DNA of 64,000 nucleotides from positions 1,728,276-1,792,275 of the forward strand of contig NC_012883.1 in NCBI RefSeq assembly GCF_000022545.1, read 5' to 3'. The stretch comes from Thermococcus sibiricus MM 739 (GTDB taxonomy: Archaea; Methanobacteriota_B; Thermococci; Thermococcales; Thermococcaceae). Shown here one piece after another: positions 45,097-54,174 of this stretch. The position numbers were made by a program, and so were the translations under genes. The notes beneath the pieces were generated by a model. The model was not told the origin of the DNA. It made no database searches and worked only from the letters and a program-made list of their open reading frames with translations. The number at the start of each line of letters is the position of its first letter. Within the stretch, counting starts at the first letter, position 1.

Positions 45097-46519
45097 CACT
45101 ACCACCTCTGGGCGTATCCCAAAGGAAAATATCATTTGGTGTTCTTTTTGTACCATCCTCAGAGTAGGGGTATCTAATTATACACCTCGGATCTGCAAGT
45201 TCTGGATTGTCGAAAACAATTTCAGAAATCATTGGACAACCTCTCAGACAGTTGTATAAGTAGGAACATTCACTACAAGGAGGTAAAAATTTACTTTTTC
45301 TAAATTTGTTTAGTGTTTTACTGTTTTCCCAGATTTCTTTTAAAGATTGGTACTTGAAATTACCAAAAACGTATTTTTTAGGATATTTTGTCATTAGTGT
45401 TCTTCCAGAGTCACATAAAGTAACATTTCCATTTGGATAAGCTGCTATAGAAAGTATACCAGCACTGCACGTTACTGGAATTCCACATCTGAAATAAGAA
45501 ACCTCAGGTACAAATTTTTTGTCTTTGAATTTCTCCCTTATGGTGTTTTCTAACCATTTAATCTGTTCCTTAGAGGGAAGTAAGTGGCGATCTGCTCTTC
45601 CTTCTGGATAAACGACAAATCCAACAATGCTTTCAGCTCCTAAATCATGCATGAACTCCCAAAGTTCAGGAATTTGATCAATGTTATATTTTGTTATTGT
45701 ACTCCTGACATGTATCTTAAAGCCAGCATCAATTAAGTTATAGATTCCACGAAGAGCTGATTCTAATGTCCCATTTAGTATTAATTTTTGATACGTTTCG
45801 GGATCAAGAGTATCGATACTAATCTGAATCCTCCTTGCTCCACTTCCATAGAGACGCTCTGCAAATTTCTTTGTTATCCCTACGGCTTTTGTTCCAAAGA
45901 TAACATGCTGGTATCCTATGTCAAAAGCGTGGCGAATAACCTTAAATATGTCAGAATATGCCGTTATCTCCCCTCCTGATATTCCAAGGATTTTTGCTCC
46001 AAGGGCTCTTGCTTCGTCCAAAAGCCTCAGTGCATCACCGGTTGCCATAATTACTTCATCATCGGGTTTAAACTTTGCTTCCAATGCCATATTACAATAA
46101 CTGCATTCTAAGGAACATCTCTCTGTAAGTATTAGCCAAAGTGCTGAAAGTTGTGAGAACTTAGTTGGGAATCTTGAGATATTTTTTCTTTCGCTGAGTA
46201 TTTCTTCCTTGGATTTCATAAACTTTTTTGATTTTGTAATGTTCCCTAATTTTCTTTTAGATACAGTAAGTACATCATTCTTATGCATAAAACTTATGAA
46301 GTTCTGAACGTCATGTTTAACTCGTTCCTTTGAGACTTCGTATTTCTGAGATATGAGATTTACAATATCCTCCAAAGAATTTTCTCCAGTGCATAGACGC
46401 AGGACATCAAATTGAGTATAGGTGACAAACATGAATTTGTTTTCCCTTGCTTTATTTATTATAGCTCCAGCATTGGTTTCAATAAGATCAACATCTGGCC
46501 TAAGTATCGGGTATTCCAT
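45077..46519 (-). CDS. Radical SAM/SPASM peptide maturase with PqqD-like N-terminus
   Basis: A 480-residue enzyme. The first 90 residues (ILRPDVDLIETNAGAIINKA ... SLEDIVNLISQKYEVSKERV) look like a PqqD-type RiPP recognition element, which binds precursor leaders. The radical SAM cluster motif is CSLECSYC (Cys135, 139, 142), followed by ILGISGGEIT. The C-terminus has a SPASM domain with CGIPVTC, NVTLCDSG and CSECSYLYNCLRGC for additional iron-sulfur clusters. Such enzymes install thioether or carbon-carbon crosslinks in peptides. The start is ATG 46519 (site GGAGGTGATACA), 48 bases after a 37-residue peptide gene. Confidence 0.88.
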   Translation of the reverse strand: MEYPILRPDVDLIETNAGAIINKARENKFMFVTYTQFDVLRLCTGENSLEDIVNLISQKYEVSKERVKHDVQNFISFMHKNDVLTVSKRKLGNITKSKKFMKSKEEILSERKNISRFPTKFSQLSALWLILTERCSLECSYCNMALEAKFKPDDEVIMATGDALRLLDEARALGAKILGISGGEITAYSDIFKVIRHAFDIGYQHVIFGTKAVGITKKFAERLYGSGARRIQISIDTLDPETYQKLILNGTLESALRGIYNLIDAGFKIHVRSTITKYNIDQIPELWEFMHDLGAESIVGFVVYPEGRADRHLLPSKEQIKWLENTIREKFKDKKFVPEVSYFRCGIPVTCSAGILSIAAYPNGNVTLCDSGRTLMTKYPKKYVFGNFKYQSLKEIWENSKTLNKFRKSKFLPPCSECSYLYNCLRGCPMISEIVFDNPELADPRCIIRYPYSEDGTKRTPNDIFLWDTPRGGSDAIVRN

Positions 46520-46567
46520 TGTATCACCTCCTAATATTGCTATCATGAAACAATAAAAAAGATAAAA

Positions 46568-46681
46568 TCAGAATGGAAGTGGGATGTTTATTAAACATTG
46601 GGCACACCATTTGTCATATGGTTCAACTATACCTCCACCAACTTTAAGACTCATATCATATACTGGCTTTGTCTGCTCCAT
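46568..46681 (-). CDS. Candidate RiPP precursor peptide, 37 residues
   Basis: A short gene from ATG 46681. It starts MEQTKPVYDMSLKVGGGIVE and ends PYDKWCAQCLINIPLPF. The N-terminal part resembles a leader, the GGG could be a processing or hinge region, and the C-terminal part with Cys-x-x-Cys, Trp and proline residues is the likely modified core. The GGGGGTGGG stretch provides a ribosome site. The next gene is a radical SAM/SPASM enzyme with a leader-binding domain, then an ABC exporter. A TATA-like box lies about 50 bases upstream. The size and neighbours support the assignment. The nature of the modification is unknown. Confidence 0.72.
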   Translation of the reverse strand: MEQTKPVYDMSLKVGGGIVEPYDKWCAQCLINIPLPF

Positions 46682-46727
46682 CCTCCCACCCCCATATAGT
46701 TTTGCATTATTATTCCAATTAAATACA

Positions 46728-46738
46728 AAATATAAATT
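46728..46738 (-). promoter_or_regulatory. TATA-like box of the peptide gene
   Basis: Minus-strand AAAATTTATATTTTG lies about 50 bases before ATG 46681, preceded by an A-rich run. A leader of about 20-25 bases would result. Confidence 0.45.
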
Positions 46739-46820
46739 TTTTCTATACAGAATTTTGTTACCATAATTAATAGTAGTAAAAACTTGAACAGAACAAACGT
46801 CTGCAAGAACCCAAATGCAT

Positions 46821-46832
46821 AAAATATATAAC
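46821..46832 (+). promoter_or_regulatory. TATA-like box of the divergent Lrp-like regulator
   Basis: AAAATATATAAC lies 25-36 bases before ATG 46857, so the transcript would be nearly leaderless. The 175-base spacer also holds the peptide promoter and probably the regulator's operator. Confidence 0.45.
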
Positions 46833-46856
46833 ATAATTTATGGAAACTAATTACTG

Positions 46857-47770
46857 ATGAGTGGCATTTCAGTCAACAAAGAGGAGATTGAATTTCTAAT
46901 AAATTTGCTGAACAAATATCCACTTGAAAGCATTAGGAGTATAGCCAAGAAAGAAAATATTAGCTACCCAAAGCTCAAAAAACTTTTTGATAAATATTAT
47001 GGTCCCTCCAAGAGTGTGCATATGGTTGCATCAATTAGCATAGCCAAGCTTGGGCTTATGAGCTACGTGGCGTTTTTGTCAGTTCCAAGCGAGGATATAA
47101 AAGCCACAATTGCCAGAATGTATCGAAATCCGTTTATTCCTGTCGCACTACTTTTTTTGGGTTTATAAATGGCATTTCTGCTGTATTATACGTCCCAGTT
47201 GAACAAAAAAATAAGATAGACGAGCTGCTGTCGAGATACTCTTCAGAATATGAATGCTACGAAGTTTACTCGTACCCTCCGAAAAAGATAGAATTTGGGA
47301 AATGGGACTTAGGCTATAGTTATGCACTCCTGCTTGACATCCTAAAAAGAGATGCAAGAACTCTAATGAAAGAGATAGAAGAGAAACTTGGCAAGAAAAG
47401 ACCCACTATAAAATACATGATTAACAGGCTAAGAAAACTGGGCATTCTAAGGGGATTCATGAGCGTGGTCAATGACAAAGCTTACAACCGTGGCTTCTGT
47501 GGGATAGCGGAAGGGCTAAATGAGGAGTTCATAAAACAGTTCAAAGAGCATGAAATAATGATCGGTATACTGAAACCAGAGGGGTACCTGATAGAGTGGT
47601 ACTTTACAAGTGATGAGGACATCTATCAAAAAATATTTGAATTCAGCAAATATGTTAACAAATTCGGCATATACTATTTTGACATGTTTGAATCTGGTGT
47701 AAAAGGATTCTCTTTTGCAAATGCTGTGAGAAAAGATGAAGGTGGGTACAAATCTATTCTGGATTTTTAA
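46857..47770 (+). pseudogene. Two-module Lrp/AsnC-like regulator with a frameshift in a T7 run
   Basis: The first frame gives an HTH (LESIRSIAKKENISYPKLKK) and a sensor-like segment ending VALLFLGL at 47166. Adding one T to the T7 run at about 47153 continues FFGFINGISAVLYVPVEQKN and a second HTH (LLLDILKRDARTLMKEIEEK then RPTIKYMINRLRKLGILRG), and ends at 47770. The result is a duplicated HTH-sensor protein of about 304 residues. Divergence from the peptide gene suggests control of the cluster. Whether the lesion is real or an assembly error decides whether the regulator works. Confidence 0.72.
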
Positions 47771-47966
47771 TACCACTTATGGGCAAAAAGCAATACTCTA
47801 CTCCATAAAGCTCTCCTGAAACTTGATATTCAAGTGCCCTACAGTCATGACAAGTGTATTTAAATGAACATGTGGTGCAAGGAGGTATTTGACCCTTACT
47901 GAGGCTCCAGAATTGTTGTATAACATTTTTCCGTATTAAATACTTGAGTTTGTCCTTCTGATACTG
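47754..47966 (-). pseudogene. C-terminal stump of a second SPASM-domain protein
   Basis: An open minus-strand stretch without a start encodes YQKDKLKYLIRKNVIQQFWS, LSKGQIPPCTTCSFKYTCHD and CRALEYQVSGELYGVEYCFL, ending PISGIKNPE. The Cys pattern CTTCSFKYTCHDCRA is that of the terminal cluster of radical SAM/SPASM enzymes. The upstream part has been lost next to a broken IS6-type transposase. It overlaps the end of the Lrp-like regulator by 17 bases. It indicates that the locus once had two such enzymes. Confidence 0.68.
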
Positions 47967-48022
47967 TCAGGTGAGTTGTGGGGCGTTAGACTTAAGTTCC
48001 TGTCACTACCTCAGAAAAAGAA

Positions 48023-48399
48023 ATGGAGAAAATGCAAGCTGAAACCATATTACACTGCTTACTTTCAGCCTTAAAACCCTTTCGCCGCAACAAAATCCCA
48101 CCAGAAAAGAAAATCAGAGCAGTAGAGATATACCTGAAAGGCCTCAACTACCGGCAAGTTGGAAGAATACTGGAAATCAGCCACACAACAGTCAGGGAAA
48201 CAGTCCAAGAACTCGCAGAAGCAATCTACCAGCCAAAACTCCTCGCAGTTAAAAAACAAAGAAATTTTATCACAGTTGACGAGACAGTGATAAAAATCAA
48301 CGGGCAGAAAAATACCTCTGGGCTGCAATCGACGTTGAGACCAGAGAAGTTCTGGCAGTCTGGTTACAACAACCAGAAACTGGTGGACTGCCAGAGTGA
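48023..48399 (+). pseudogene. IS6-type DDE transposase, truncated and frameshifted
   Basis: The frame from 48023 reads ETILHCLLSALKPFRRNKIP, PEKKIRAVEIYLKGLNYRQV, an HTH, then FITVDETVIKINGQKN with the first catalytic Asp. Removing one A at about 48315 continues YLWAAIDVETREVLAVWLQQ, the second-Asp region, and stops at 48397-48399. This is the IS6-family pattern of Pyrococcus and Thermococcus elements, which are about 230 residues long. The last third with the catalytic Glu is missing. No intact terminal repeats were identified. Confidence 0.75.
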
Positions 48400-48509
48400 T
48401 GCCACAATTATCCTGAACAGTATGGAAATTTCTCTTCTAAAAACCTTTGATATTAACCTCCTATTAAGTAGCGAGAGTTTCAAAAGAAAAAGAAAAGACC
48501 AAAACACCA

Positions 48510-50336
48510 CTAACTACCAGGAATTATTTTTGGATTGCCTTCATTCCAATCAACAAAAATCGGCTTTTCGGGGATATAATCAAGAGTCTTTAGTATTTCC
48601 ACTCCAGCCTTTGTTCCCCATCTATCAGAACCAGCTACTAAGAGGTATATCTTACCATCTATAATTGTTGCCTCAATAACCCCTTTTCCTTTTCCAGGAT
48701 ACTCGTTTGTGACTTCTACTGGAAATCTACTCATATATTCATTGGTTATACTATTGGCAACTGGTCCTCCAATCAACGCTACTATCTCGGATTCTGTACA
48801 AGGGGTAAACGCTTTATCAGAGCACATTTTTCTCCATAAAGTCCAAGCATAATCTTTGTCCACTCTACCCTCACCATAAATCACGGGAGAACTGCGAATC
48901 ATAGGTACTTTTAATTTGTCGCCTAGTTTGAGAGAGATTGGGGTGCTTGTGAGTAGAGAAATCGGCGTTACACTAAGTTCATTATTTTCCCCCATAACCA
49001 CTAAGGAGAAAGTCTTATCATAGTTGCTAGAGTTAAATACTAGAGTTGGATATTTCATGTTGCTTACAGGTGAGAAATACACCAAATCCCCATTTGGATT
49101 AAATATTTCAATGGAATAGTTATTGTAGGCGTCATAAAACAGGCCCCTCTTTAGGACAATTGGATAAGTTCGCTTAACAATCGAGTCATCCCACTTAAAG
49201 CCAGATAAGAATTTAAGTGTCCTCGGAAATATTGTAACATTTCCATCAATAAGCACATTTTGTTTCGTTTCGGGAGCTTTATAGATGCTGACCCACCCTG
49301 TTATGGTTACATGATCAAATGATACGTGACCAGTAAAATCTTTTATTTCAAGCCAAGAAATTTCAGAATCTTTTATAAATACTGTGGAATTCTTATTTTG
49401 TGCTGTAAGAGTTACTTGAGACAGCTTAGAGTCATGAAGTGTGACCTTAGAATTGGCGAGTACAAGCACATCCCACTCCAAGACTCTTGAATTTTCAAAA
49501 CTTAGGAACCACATCCCTTCTTGAGTTAGATTCATGACATGACTCACGTAGAATCCTGGCTTTAGACTTAAATCAATGTCAATGTCTTTTAACTGTGGAG
49601 TAAGGCTTTTAACAGTAGAATTTATAAGGTAAATCTTGGGAAAGTCCCTTATCTCGATACTTCCAATATATGAATTTTTAATAGTGACTTCAGCATCCTT
49701 TTGAGTCCACATCCATATTCCATCCAAGGTGGAGTCTTGAATTCTTACCACATATTTATCAGAGATCACAGATGCATTTCCAATATTAACCCCTTCATGG
49801 AGATTTGTTACGTTTATTTGTCCAACCAACCAAGAATAAAGGGAAAATTCAGAATTCTTAACCGTTGCTTGGCCCCCAGATAAATAAGGGGTTGTCTCTA
49901 AAGCATCAAAACTAGAGTTAGAAATTTGAAGAACTGGGCTTCCTGTAGACAACGAGATGATTGGTGCTCTTTTAGTTGAAGATAATCCAGTAAACACGCC
50001 TTTTGAGTTGGAGTGAAAATTAATATGGAACTGATAATCAGAGGTAATCACGGAATCTTCTACTACTAACTCAGAAGTGTCCTTCACAACAATTCCATAG
50101 TTATTATGGTAGTCCTGAAGAAGTTCTAGTGTAGCATTTCTAATTACCAGCTTCCCACTATTTTGTATTATTATGTTGCCTTCTTGAAGAAAGGTCATGT
50201 CCTCTATTTTGTATTCTGTGCCATCTATAAGCAGAGTTCCGGTGTGAAACATAGTACTTGCAGCGCTAACTGGAGAAACTGAGAAAATGCTAAAAATCGA
50301 CAGCAACATGACCACAAAGACACCAAATTTTCTCAT
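48510..50336 (-). CDS. Secreted beta-helix protein with S-layer-like C-terminal domain
   Basis: A 608-residue protein with a clear Sec signal (MRKFGVFVVMLLSIFSIFSV-SPVSAA). Residues 30-370 contain many short repeats of the type x-I-x-N-S-x-V/L-x-I (for example VKNSEFSLYSWLVGQINVTN and VTLHDSKLSQVTLTAQNKNS), indicating a right-handed beta-helix. The last 120 residues (ALIGGPVANSITNEYMSRFP, GKGKGVIEATIIDGKIYLLV, AGSDRWGTKAGVEILKTLDY) resemble the domain found at the end of Thermococcales S-layer-type proteins. It is probably cell-surface attached. A decayed IS6 copy lies just downstream. Confidence 0.75.
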   Translation of the reverse strand: MRKFGVFVVMLLSIFSIFSVSPVSAASTMFHTGTLLIDGTEYKIEDMTFLQEGNIIIQNSGKLVIRNATLELLQDYHNNYGIVVKDTSELVVEDSVITSDYQFHINFHSNSKGVFTGLSSTKRAPIISLSTGSPVLQISNSSFDALETTPYLSGGQATVKNSEFSLYSWLVGQINVTNLHEGVNIGNASVISDKYVVRIQDSTLDGIWMWTQKDAEVTIKNSYIGSIEIRDFPKIYLINSTVKSLTPQLKDIDIDLSLKPGFYVSHVMNLTQEGMWFLSFENSRVLEWDVLVLANSKVTLHDSKLSQVTLTAQNKNSTVFIKDSEISWLEIKDFTGHVSFDHVTITGWVSIYKAPETKQNVLIDGNVTIFPRTLKFLSGFKWDDSIVKRTYPIVLKRGLFYDAYNNYSIEIFNPNGDLVYFSPVSNMKYPTLVFNSSNYDKTFSLVVMGENNELSVTPISLLTSTPISLKLGDKLKVPMIRSSPVIYGEGRVDKDYAWTLWRKMCSDKAFTPCTESEIVALIGGPVANSITNEYMSRFPVEVTNEYPGKGKGVIEATIIDGKIYLLVAGSDRWGTKAGVEILKTLDYIPEKPIFVDWNEGNPKIIPGS

Positions 50337-50521
50337 ACACCTTCACCTAAATAAAATTGACATTTAGATACTATAAGAGTTTTGTTTGATATGTATTTGT
50401 AATGCTTTAGTAGAAACTTGTCAAATATTGGACTTTAGGTTCCCTCCATAATCATTTCATCTTTTACACGAGAACAAAAATTTAATAACCTATAATTACT
50501 AAATCATTAAGGGGTGATTAG

Positions 50522-51244
50522 ATGCAAAAACCAGTGGAGCTTATTCTACCAGAGATCAAAAACCCTATTTTTATCGAGGGTTATCCTGGAATAGGCCTTG
50601 TTGGACATATTGCCGCCAACTTTTTAGCAAAAGAACTCAACATGGAAATGATAGGCTATGTTGAGAGCCCATTTTTACCACCAATGTCACTAATCCTTGA
50701 AGGTAAACCGAATCCACCTCTAAGATTTTACGGAAAAAGCAACCTCATTGTAGCTGTAGCCGATATTTATATCCCACCAACACTCGTAAACGAAATTGCA
50801 AAAGAATTAACATCATATTTAAAGCAAAACAATGCTGAAAAAGTGATCTCGCTTGGAGGAATGGGCATTGGATTTTTCAAAGAACATATGGAGGTTTGGG
50901 GTGTCGGAGGGAGTGAAGAAGAAAATAAGGACTTGAAAAACTTAGGAGTTAAAATACTAAAATATGGTTCTATAATGGGGATGAGCGGGAAACTTTTATG
51001 GGAAGCTAGTAAAGAAAATCTCAAAGTTTACACTTTGTTGGGAGAGACTTTTGGAGATAGACCAGATCCCGGGGCTGCGGCCAATGTGATTGAAGTACTA
51101 AAAAAGCTTGCTCCAATAGAAGTTTCAATAGAACCTCTTCTTAAAGAAGCTCAAATAATTGAAGAACAATTAAGAAAGATGCATGAACAAATGGAATTCG
51201 CAAGAAAAAGAGCGGAAAAAGAGTATGAAAGTGTTTATTTGTGA
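50522..51244 (+). CDS. PAC2-family proteasome assembly chaperone
   Basis: A 240-residue protein with the family pattern IFIEGYPGIGLVGHIAANFL, YVESPFLPPMSLILEGKPNP, VISLGGMGIG and GETFGDRPDPGAAANVIEVL. Archaeal PAC2 homologues such as PbaA/PbaB take part in proteasome assembly or bind its partners. The C-terminal 35 residues are a charged coiled-coil-like helix (EEQLRKMHEQMEFARKRAEK). The start ATG 50522 follows GGGGTGATTAG. It is followed nine bases later by DUF473 on the same strand. Confidence 0.87.
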   Translation: MQKPVELILPEIKNPIFIEGYPGIGLVGHIAANFLAKELNMEMIGYVESPFLPPMSLILEGKPNPPLRFYGKSNLIVAVADIYIPPTLVNEIAKELTSYLKQNNAEKVISLGGMGIGFFKEHMEVWGVGGSEEENKDLKNLGVKILKYGSIMGMSGKLLWEASKENLKVYTLLGETFGDRPDPGAAANVIEVLKKLAPIEVSIEPLLKEAQIIEEQLRKMHEQMEFARKRAEKEYESVYL

Positions 51245-51253
51245 GGTGAGAGC

Positions 51254-51634
51254 ATGGACCTTCTTGTTCTCGCAGGAATATCTCGAAAAACCCTTGATCA
51301 ACTCCTGAGAAACCCATATCGAACAATAGAAATACGAAGCGCCAGAAATGTGATAGCTATACAAAGTTTAAAACTTGGTGAAAGAGTTTTCTTAACTTAT
51401 GAAACCCTGCAGGATATAACTCAAGGTACTGAAGGAATAATAGCAGAAGTTTTGAAAATAGAAAGAATGGAGCAAAGAATCCCGTGGGAAGAAAGTGATG
51501 AGCGAGAACAGACCATTTGTAGACTCCAATTAAGACTTAAAGGCTTAGGAAAGGTTATTGAAATTTCTACAGAAGGTGAAGTTGTAAAAGCAAGAGTAAG
51601 AGAAATGTTTCCTCACGAAATGGCCATAGGTTAA
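51254..51634 (+). CDS. DUF473 family protein
   Basis: A 126-residue archaeal protein with the family opening MDLLVLAGISRKTLDQLLRN and a beta-rich body (RVFLTYETLQDITQGTEGII, ICRLQLRLKGLGKVIEIST). The function is unknown. The start ATG follows GAGGTGAGAGC and the gene is in one unit with the PAC2 chaperone. Its end overlaps the convergent nucS gene by four bases. Confidence 0.82.
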   Translation: MDLLVLAGISRKTLDQLLRNPYRTIEIRSARNVIAIQSLKLGERVFLTYETLQDITQGTEGIIAEVLKIERMEQRIPWEESDEREQTICRLQLRLKGLGKVIEISTEGEVVKARVREMFPHEMAIG

Positions 51635-52383
51635 TCAAAGAGTGTTTTCTGCCTCCCTTTTCTAGACTTTTCTTTTTTTGGTGGAGTGAGCTTCTTAAAT
51701 TCCAACCCTTCTTTCTCCAGTAATCTTTTGGCACCTGAAGTCAATGATGGGGCCACAAGAATTCCCCTCACATTTTTATATTCTTCCCGCATAGTTTCTA
51801 CATACCTCTTGAGCTGACTAACAGCATGTAAATCTGCCCTTCTCCGCTTAAATTCCAAGACGACAATATTACCATCTTTATCCTTTCCAAGTATATCGAT
51901 AATACCATGTCTAATGGATTTCTCTTTGAAAATCGGTTTAAACCCGGGTTCAATTAATTCAGGATTCTCAAAGACTAAATCTGCCATTTCGGCTTCACTT
52001 CCCATAAGGGCCAATGATTCATAATCCTCGGCTTGAAAATAAGATAATAGATAAACATCAATAAGCCCTACTTCCAAGATTTCCTTGGGTTTTCGCCTAA
52101 CACTCCTCAGAATTAATTTATCTTCCCCAATCTTTAAACTGACAGAACTTCCAGGAGGTTGCCAGTTTACAGGCTCCCTTTTTTCTTTTTGATGGATTAA
52201 AAAAGAACCATCAGGTTTTATTATTATTACTCTATCTCCTAGTCCAAGCTCGCTTTTGGCCCTTCCATCATAAGAAACATTACACCTAGCAAATATTGTG
52301 ACTATGGCTTCTGTTGAAAGGCCCCTACTAAAAAGATCAATGACTTCTTCTTTACTGGGATTGAGCTTTACTTCTACTTTCAT
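51631..52383 (-). CDS. nucS: Endonuclease NucS
   Basis: A 250-residue DNA repair nuclease. The C-terminal RecB-like domain carries GIIDILGKDKDGNIVVLEFK with the catalytic Asp, Glu and Lys; the N-terminal half binds branched DNA. The tail GRQKTLFD is a PCNA-interacting peptide. Archaeal NucS (EndoMS) cuts both strands at mismatches or trims flaps. It lies 46 bases downstream of radA on the same strand, which suits a DNA repair operon. The ATG at 52383 is the only good start. Confidence 0.94.
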   Translation of the reverse strand: MKVEVKLNPSKEEVIDLFSRGLSTEAIVTIFARCNVSYDGRAKSELGLGDRVIIIKPDGSFLIHQKEKREPVNWQPPGSSVSLKIGEDKLILRSVRRKPKEILEVGLIDVYLLSYFQAEDYESLALMGSEAEMADLVFENPELIEPGFKPIFKEKSIRHGIIDILGKDKDGNIVVLEFKRRRADLHAVSQLKRYVETMREEYKNVRGILVAPSLTSGAKRLLEKEGLEFKKLTPPKKEKSRKGRQKTLFD

Positions 52384-52429
52384 GGACCCTCAAGTAGAAT
52401 TAAAAAAAGAGACTTAAAAAGTTAAAGGA

Positions 52430-54001
52430 TCAATCTTCGACACCTTTCTCCGTTATCGCAAAGGCTGCTTCGCCTTCGGGCAAGTGTGGAGAATCTATCA
52501 ACCTAGCGACTCTCTTACCCGCTTTTCCTTTCCTCAAGTACACCCTAACTGTAGCCGAGTGAGCCAATATGTGCCCACCAATTGGTCTTGTTGGATCTCC
52601 AAAAAACGCATCGGGCCTTGCTTGTACTTGGTTAGTCACAAAAACAGCTATATCGTAGAGGTTGGCTAGGCGATGGAGGTCAGCCAAATGCTTGGCAAGC
52701 TTTTGTTGTCTTTCCGCAAGAGTTCCTCTTCCCACGTATTCTGATCTAAAGTGGCCTGTTAAAGAATCTACCACAAGCAGCTTTACTGGCTTTTCTGAAG
52801 GTAGTTTTTCTTTTATTATCTCCTCAGCTTTCTCTACAAGAAGCATTTGATGGTTAGAGTTAAACGCTCTAGCCACATAGATGTTCTTCAAAACTTCGTC
52901 CGGGTCCATACCTCTACTTTCAGCTATTTGTTTTATTCTTTCGGGCCTGAAAGTGTTTTCTGTATCAATCCAAACAACACTTCCATTCAAACCTCCTTCT
53001 TCAGGAGGTTTTTGAACAATAACGGCAAGTGTATGAGCTAGTTGGGTGTTATGAAGTATTAACCCGTTAGGAGCTATGAAATTATGCGTTTCTGGAACAA
53101 CAAGATCATACACGTAGTCATTATAGTCAAATATTTCAACACTTTCTACTTGGTGGAAACGTAAATTAACCTCTGATTTTGGAGGCACTTCTCCAATTCC
53201 CACTACCCTATCCCCAATTTGTACTTCTGAAGCTTTAATCCATTTTAAACCATCTTTAAATACCAAGACTGGGTGAGATTGGGTTACTTTCAGTTCAATT
53301 CCTGTAGAAAGTTTTAACTTGACAAGCGTCGAAACTTTTTCTTTGTATATATACGAAACCTTAGTTTTCTCAACTTTTCTTGTTTTAATATTAAATGTAT
53401 AAACGCTCACTACTTCCAATGGAACTGCAAAACCATTGTCGAATGGAATTTCCCCATTTTTAGTGGCATACTTATTATACATTTCCTCTATACTTTCCAC
53501 ATGCGCCACATCATCGTTTTCATAATATACAGTCGTATCTTTTGCAAAGCATTTACCACTCCCAAATTCTCCGAATACTTCGGAAACGGCCTGTGTTTCG
53601 ATTCCTCCACCCAAAAGCTTATCTAATGACTTACTTCCTGTAGTAATCTTCCCAACAACCGCCCTTTTTTGAAAATATTCATCAGCACGCATAAAGGTCC
53701 CAATATTGGCCGCTTCTCTTGCGGCTTGAATTATTTTTAATGCTGCACCCTCACTTACCCCTGCAAGTTCTTTTAATTCGAGTGGAGAAGCGACGGCTAT
53801 TGCTTCCAAACTATCATATCCAGCTTCTCTGAGTTTTTCAGCAGTAGCAGGCCCAACTCCTGGTAGATCTTCTATACTTTTTATCTCTTTCTTATTTGAT
53901 CCCTTTGTTGGCTCCTCAACAGATAATTCATCAAGTGCGTCCAACTCTTCAAATTCATCAAGCTCTTTAACTTCATCCTCAATCTTTTTCTTTCTCGCCA
54001 T
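52430..54001 (-). CDS. radA: DNA repair recombinase RadA with a mini-intein
   Basis: The archaeal Rad51/RecA homologue that forms nucleoprotein filaments in homologous recombination. The precursor from ATG 54001 (site GGGTGATCCAA) has 523 residues; 355 remain after removal of the 168-residue intein. The extein shows the N-terminal helix-hairpin-helix domain ([20 protein letters not shown]), Walker [11 protein letters not shown] interrupted by the intein, and Walker [17 protein letters not shown]. The acidic N-terminus is typical. Activity depends on splicing because the P-loop is split. Confidence 0.95.
   Translation of the reverse strand: MARKKKIEDEVKELDEFEELDALDELSVEEPTKGSNKKEIKSIEDLPGVGPATAEKLREAGYDSLEAIAVASPLELKELAGVSEGAALKIIQAAREAANIGTFMRADEYFQKRAVVGKITTGSKSLDKLLGGGIETQAVSEVFGEFGSGKCFAKDTTVYYENDDVAHVESIEEMYNKYATKNGEIPFDNGFAVPLEVVSVYTFNIKTRKVEKTKVSYIYKEKVSTLVKLKLSTGIELKVTQSHPVLVFKDGLKWIKASEVQIGDRVVGIGEVPPKSEVNLRFHQVESVEIFDYNDYVYDLVVPETHNFIAPNGLILHNTQLAHTLAVIVQKPPEEGGLNGSVVWIDTENTFRPERIKQIAESRGMDPDEVLKNIYVARAFNSNHQMLLVEKAEEIIKEKLPSEKPVKLLVVDSLTGHFRSEYVGRGTLAERQQKLAKHLADLHRLANLYDIAVFVTNQVQARPDAFFGDPTRPIGGHILAHSATVRVYLRKGKAGKRVARLIDSPHLPEGEAAFAITEKGVED
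53048..53551 (-). other. RadA mini-intein, 168 residues, no endonuclease
   Basis: The intein lies between GEFGSGK and TQLAHTLAV, splitting the P-loop. It starts with Cys ([10 protein letters not shown]), has block [21 protein letters not shown] with the TxxH pattern, and ends [17 protein letters not shown] before Thr+1. The gap between the N- and C-terminal splicing blocks has no LAGLIDADG motif, so it cannot home by itself. The insertion site corresponds to the known RadA intein site of Pyrococcus/Thermococcus. Confidence 0.93.
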
Positions 54002-54153
54002 TTGGATCACCCATTAGCATAATCCTAAATAGTGGTAAATCCAAACTCCTTATATATTTTTCTCACTCCTGAAAAACCCATCAAAAAATTGAAAAATATA
54101 AAATCAAGTTGAAGTAAAACAAAAATTCGAAGATAAAGGTTTTAGAGCTCGAA

Positions 54154-54174
54154 TCTCCAGTGGAAATGAAACTC
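54154..54174 (+). repeat. Dispersed repeat copy 1
   Basis: TCTCCAGTGGAAATGAAACTC, ending at the last base of the K+ channel stop codon on the other strand. It shares CCAGTGGAAATGAAACTC with copies at 55.6 and 56.5 kb. Confidence 0.6.

Noticed and set aside
48510-48664. Continuation of the IS6 transposase into 48664
   Set aside because: This frame is the shadow of the end of the beta-helix gene on the other strand.
53048-53551. Frameshift or insertion damage in radA
   Set aside because: The insert has complete splicing blocks and stays in frame; it is an intein.
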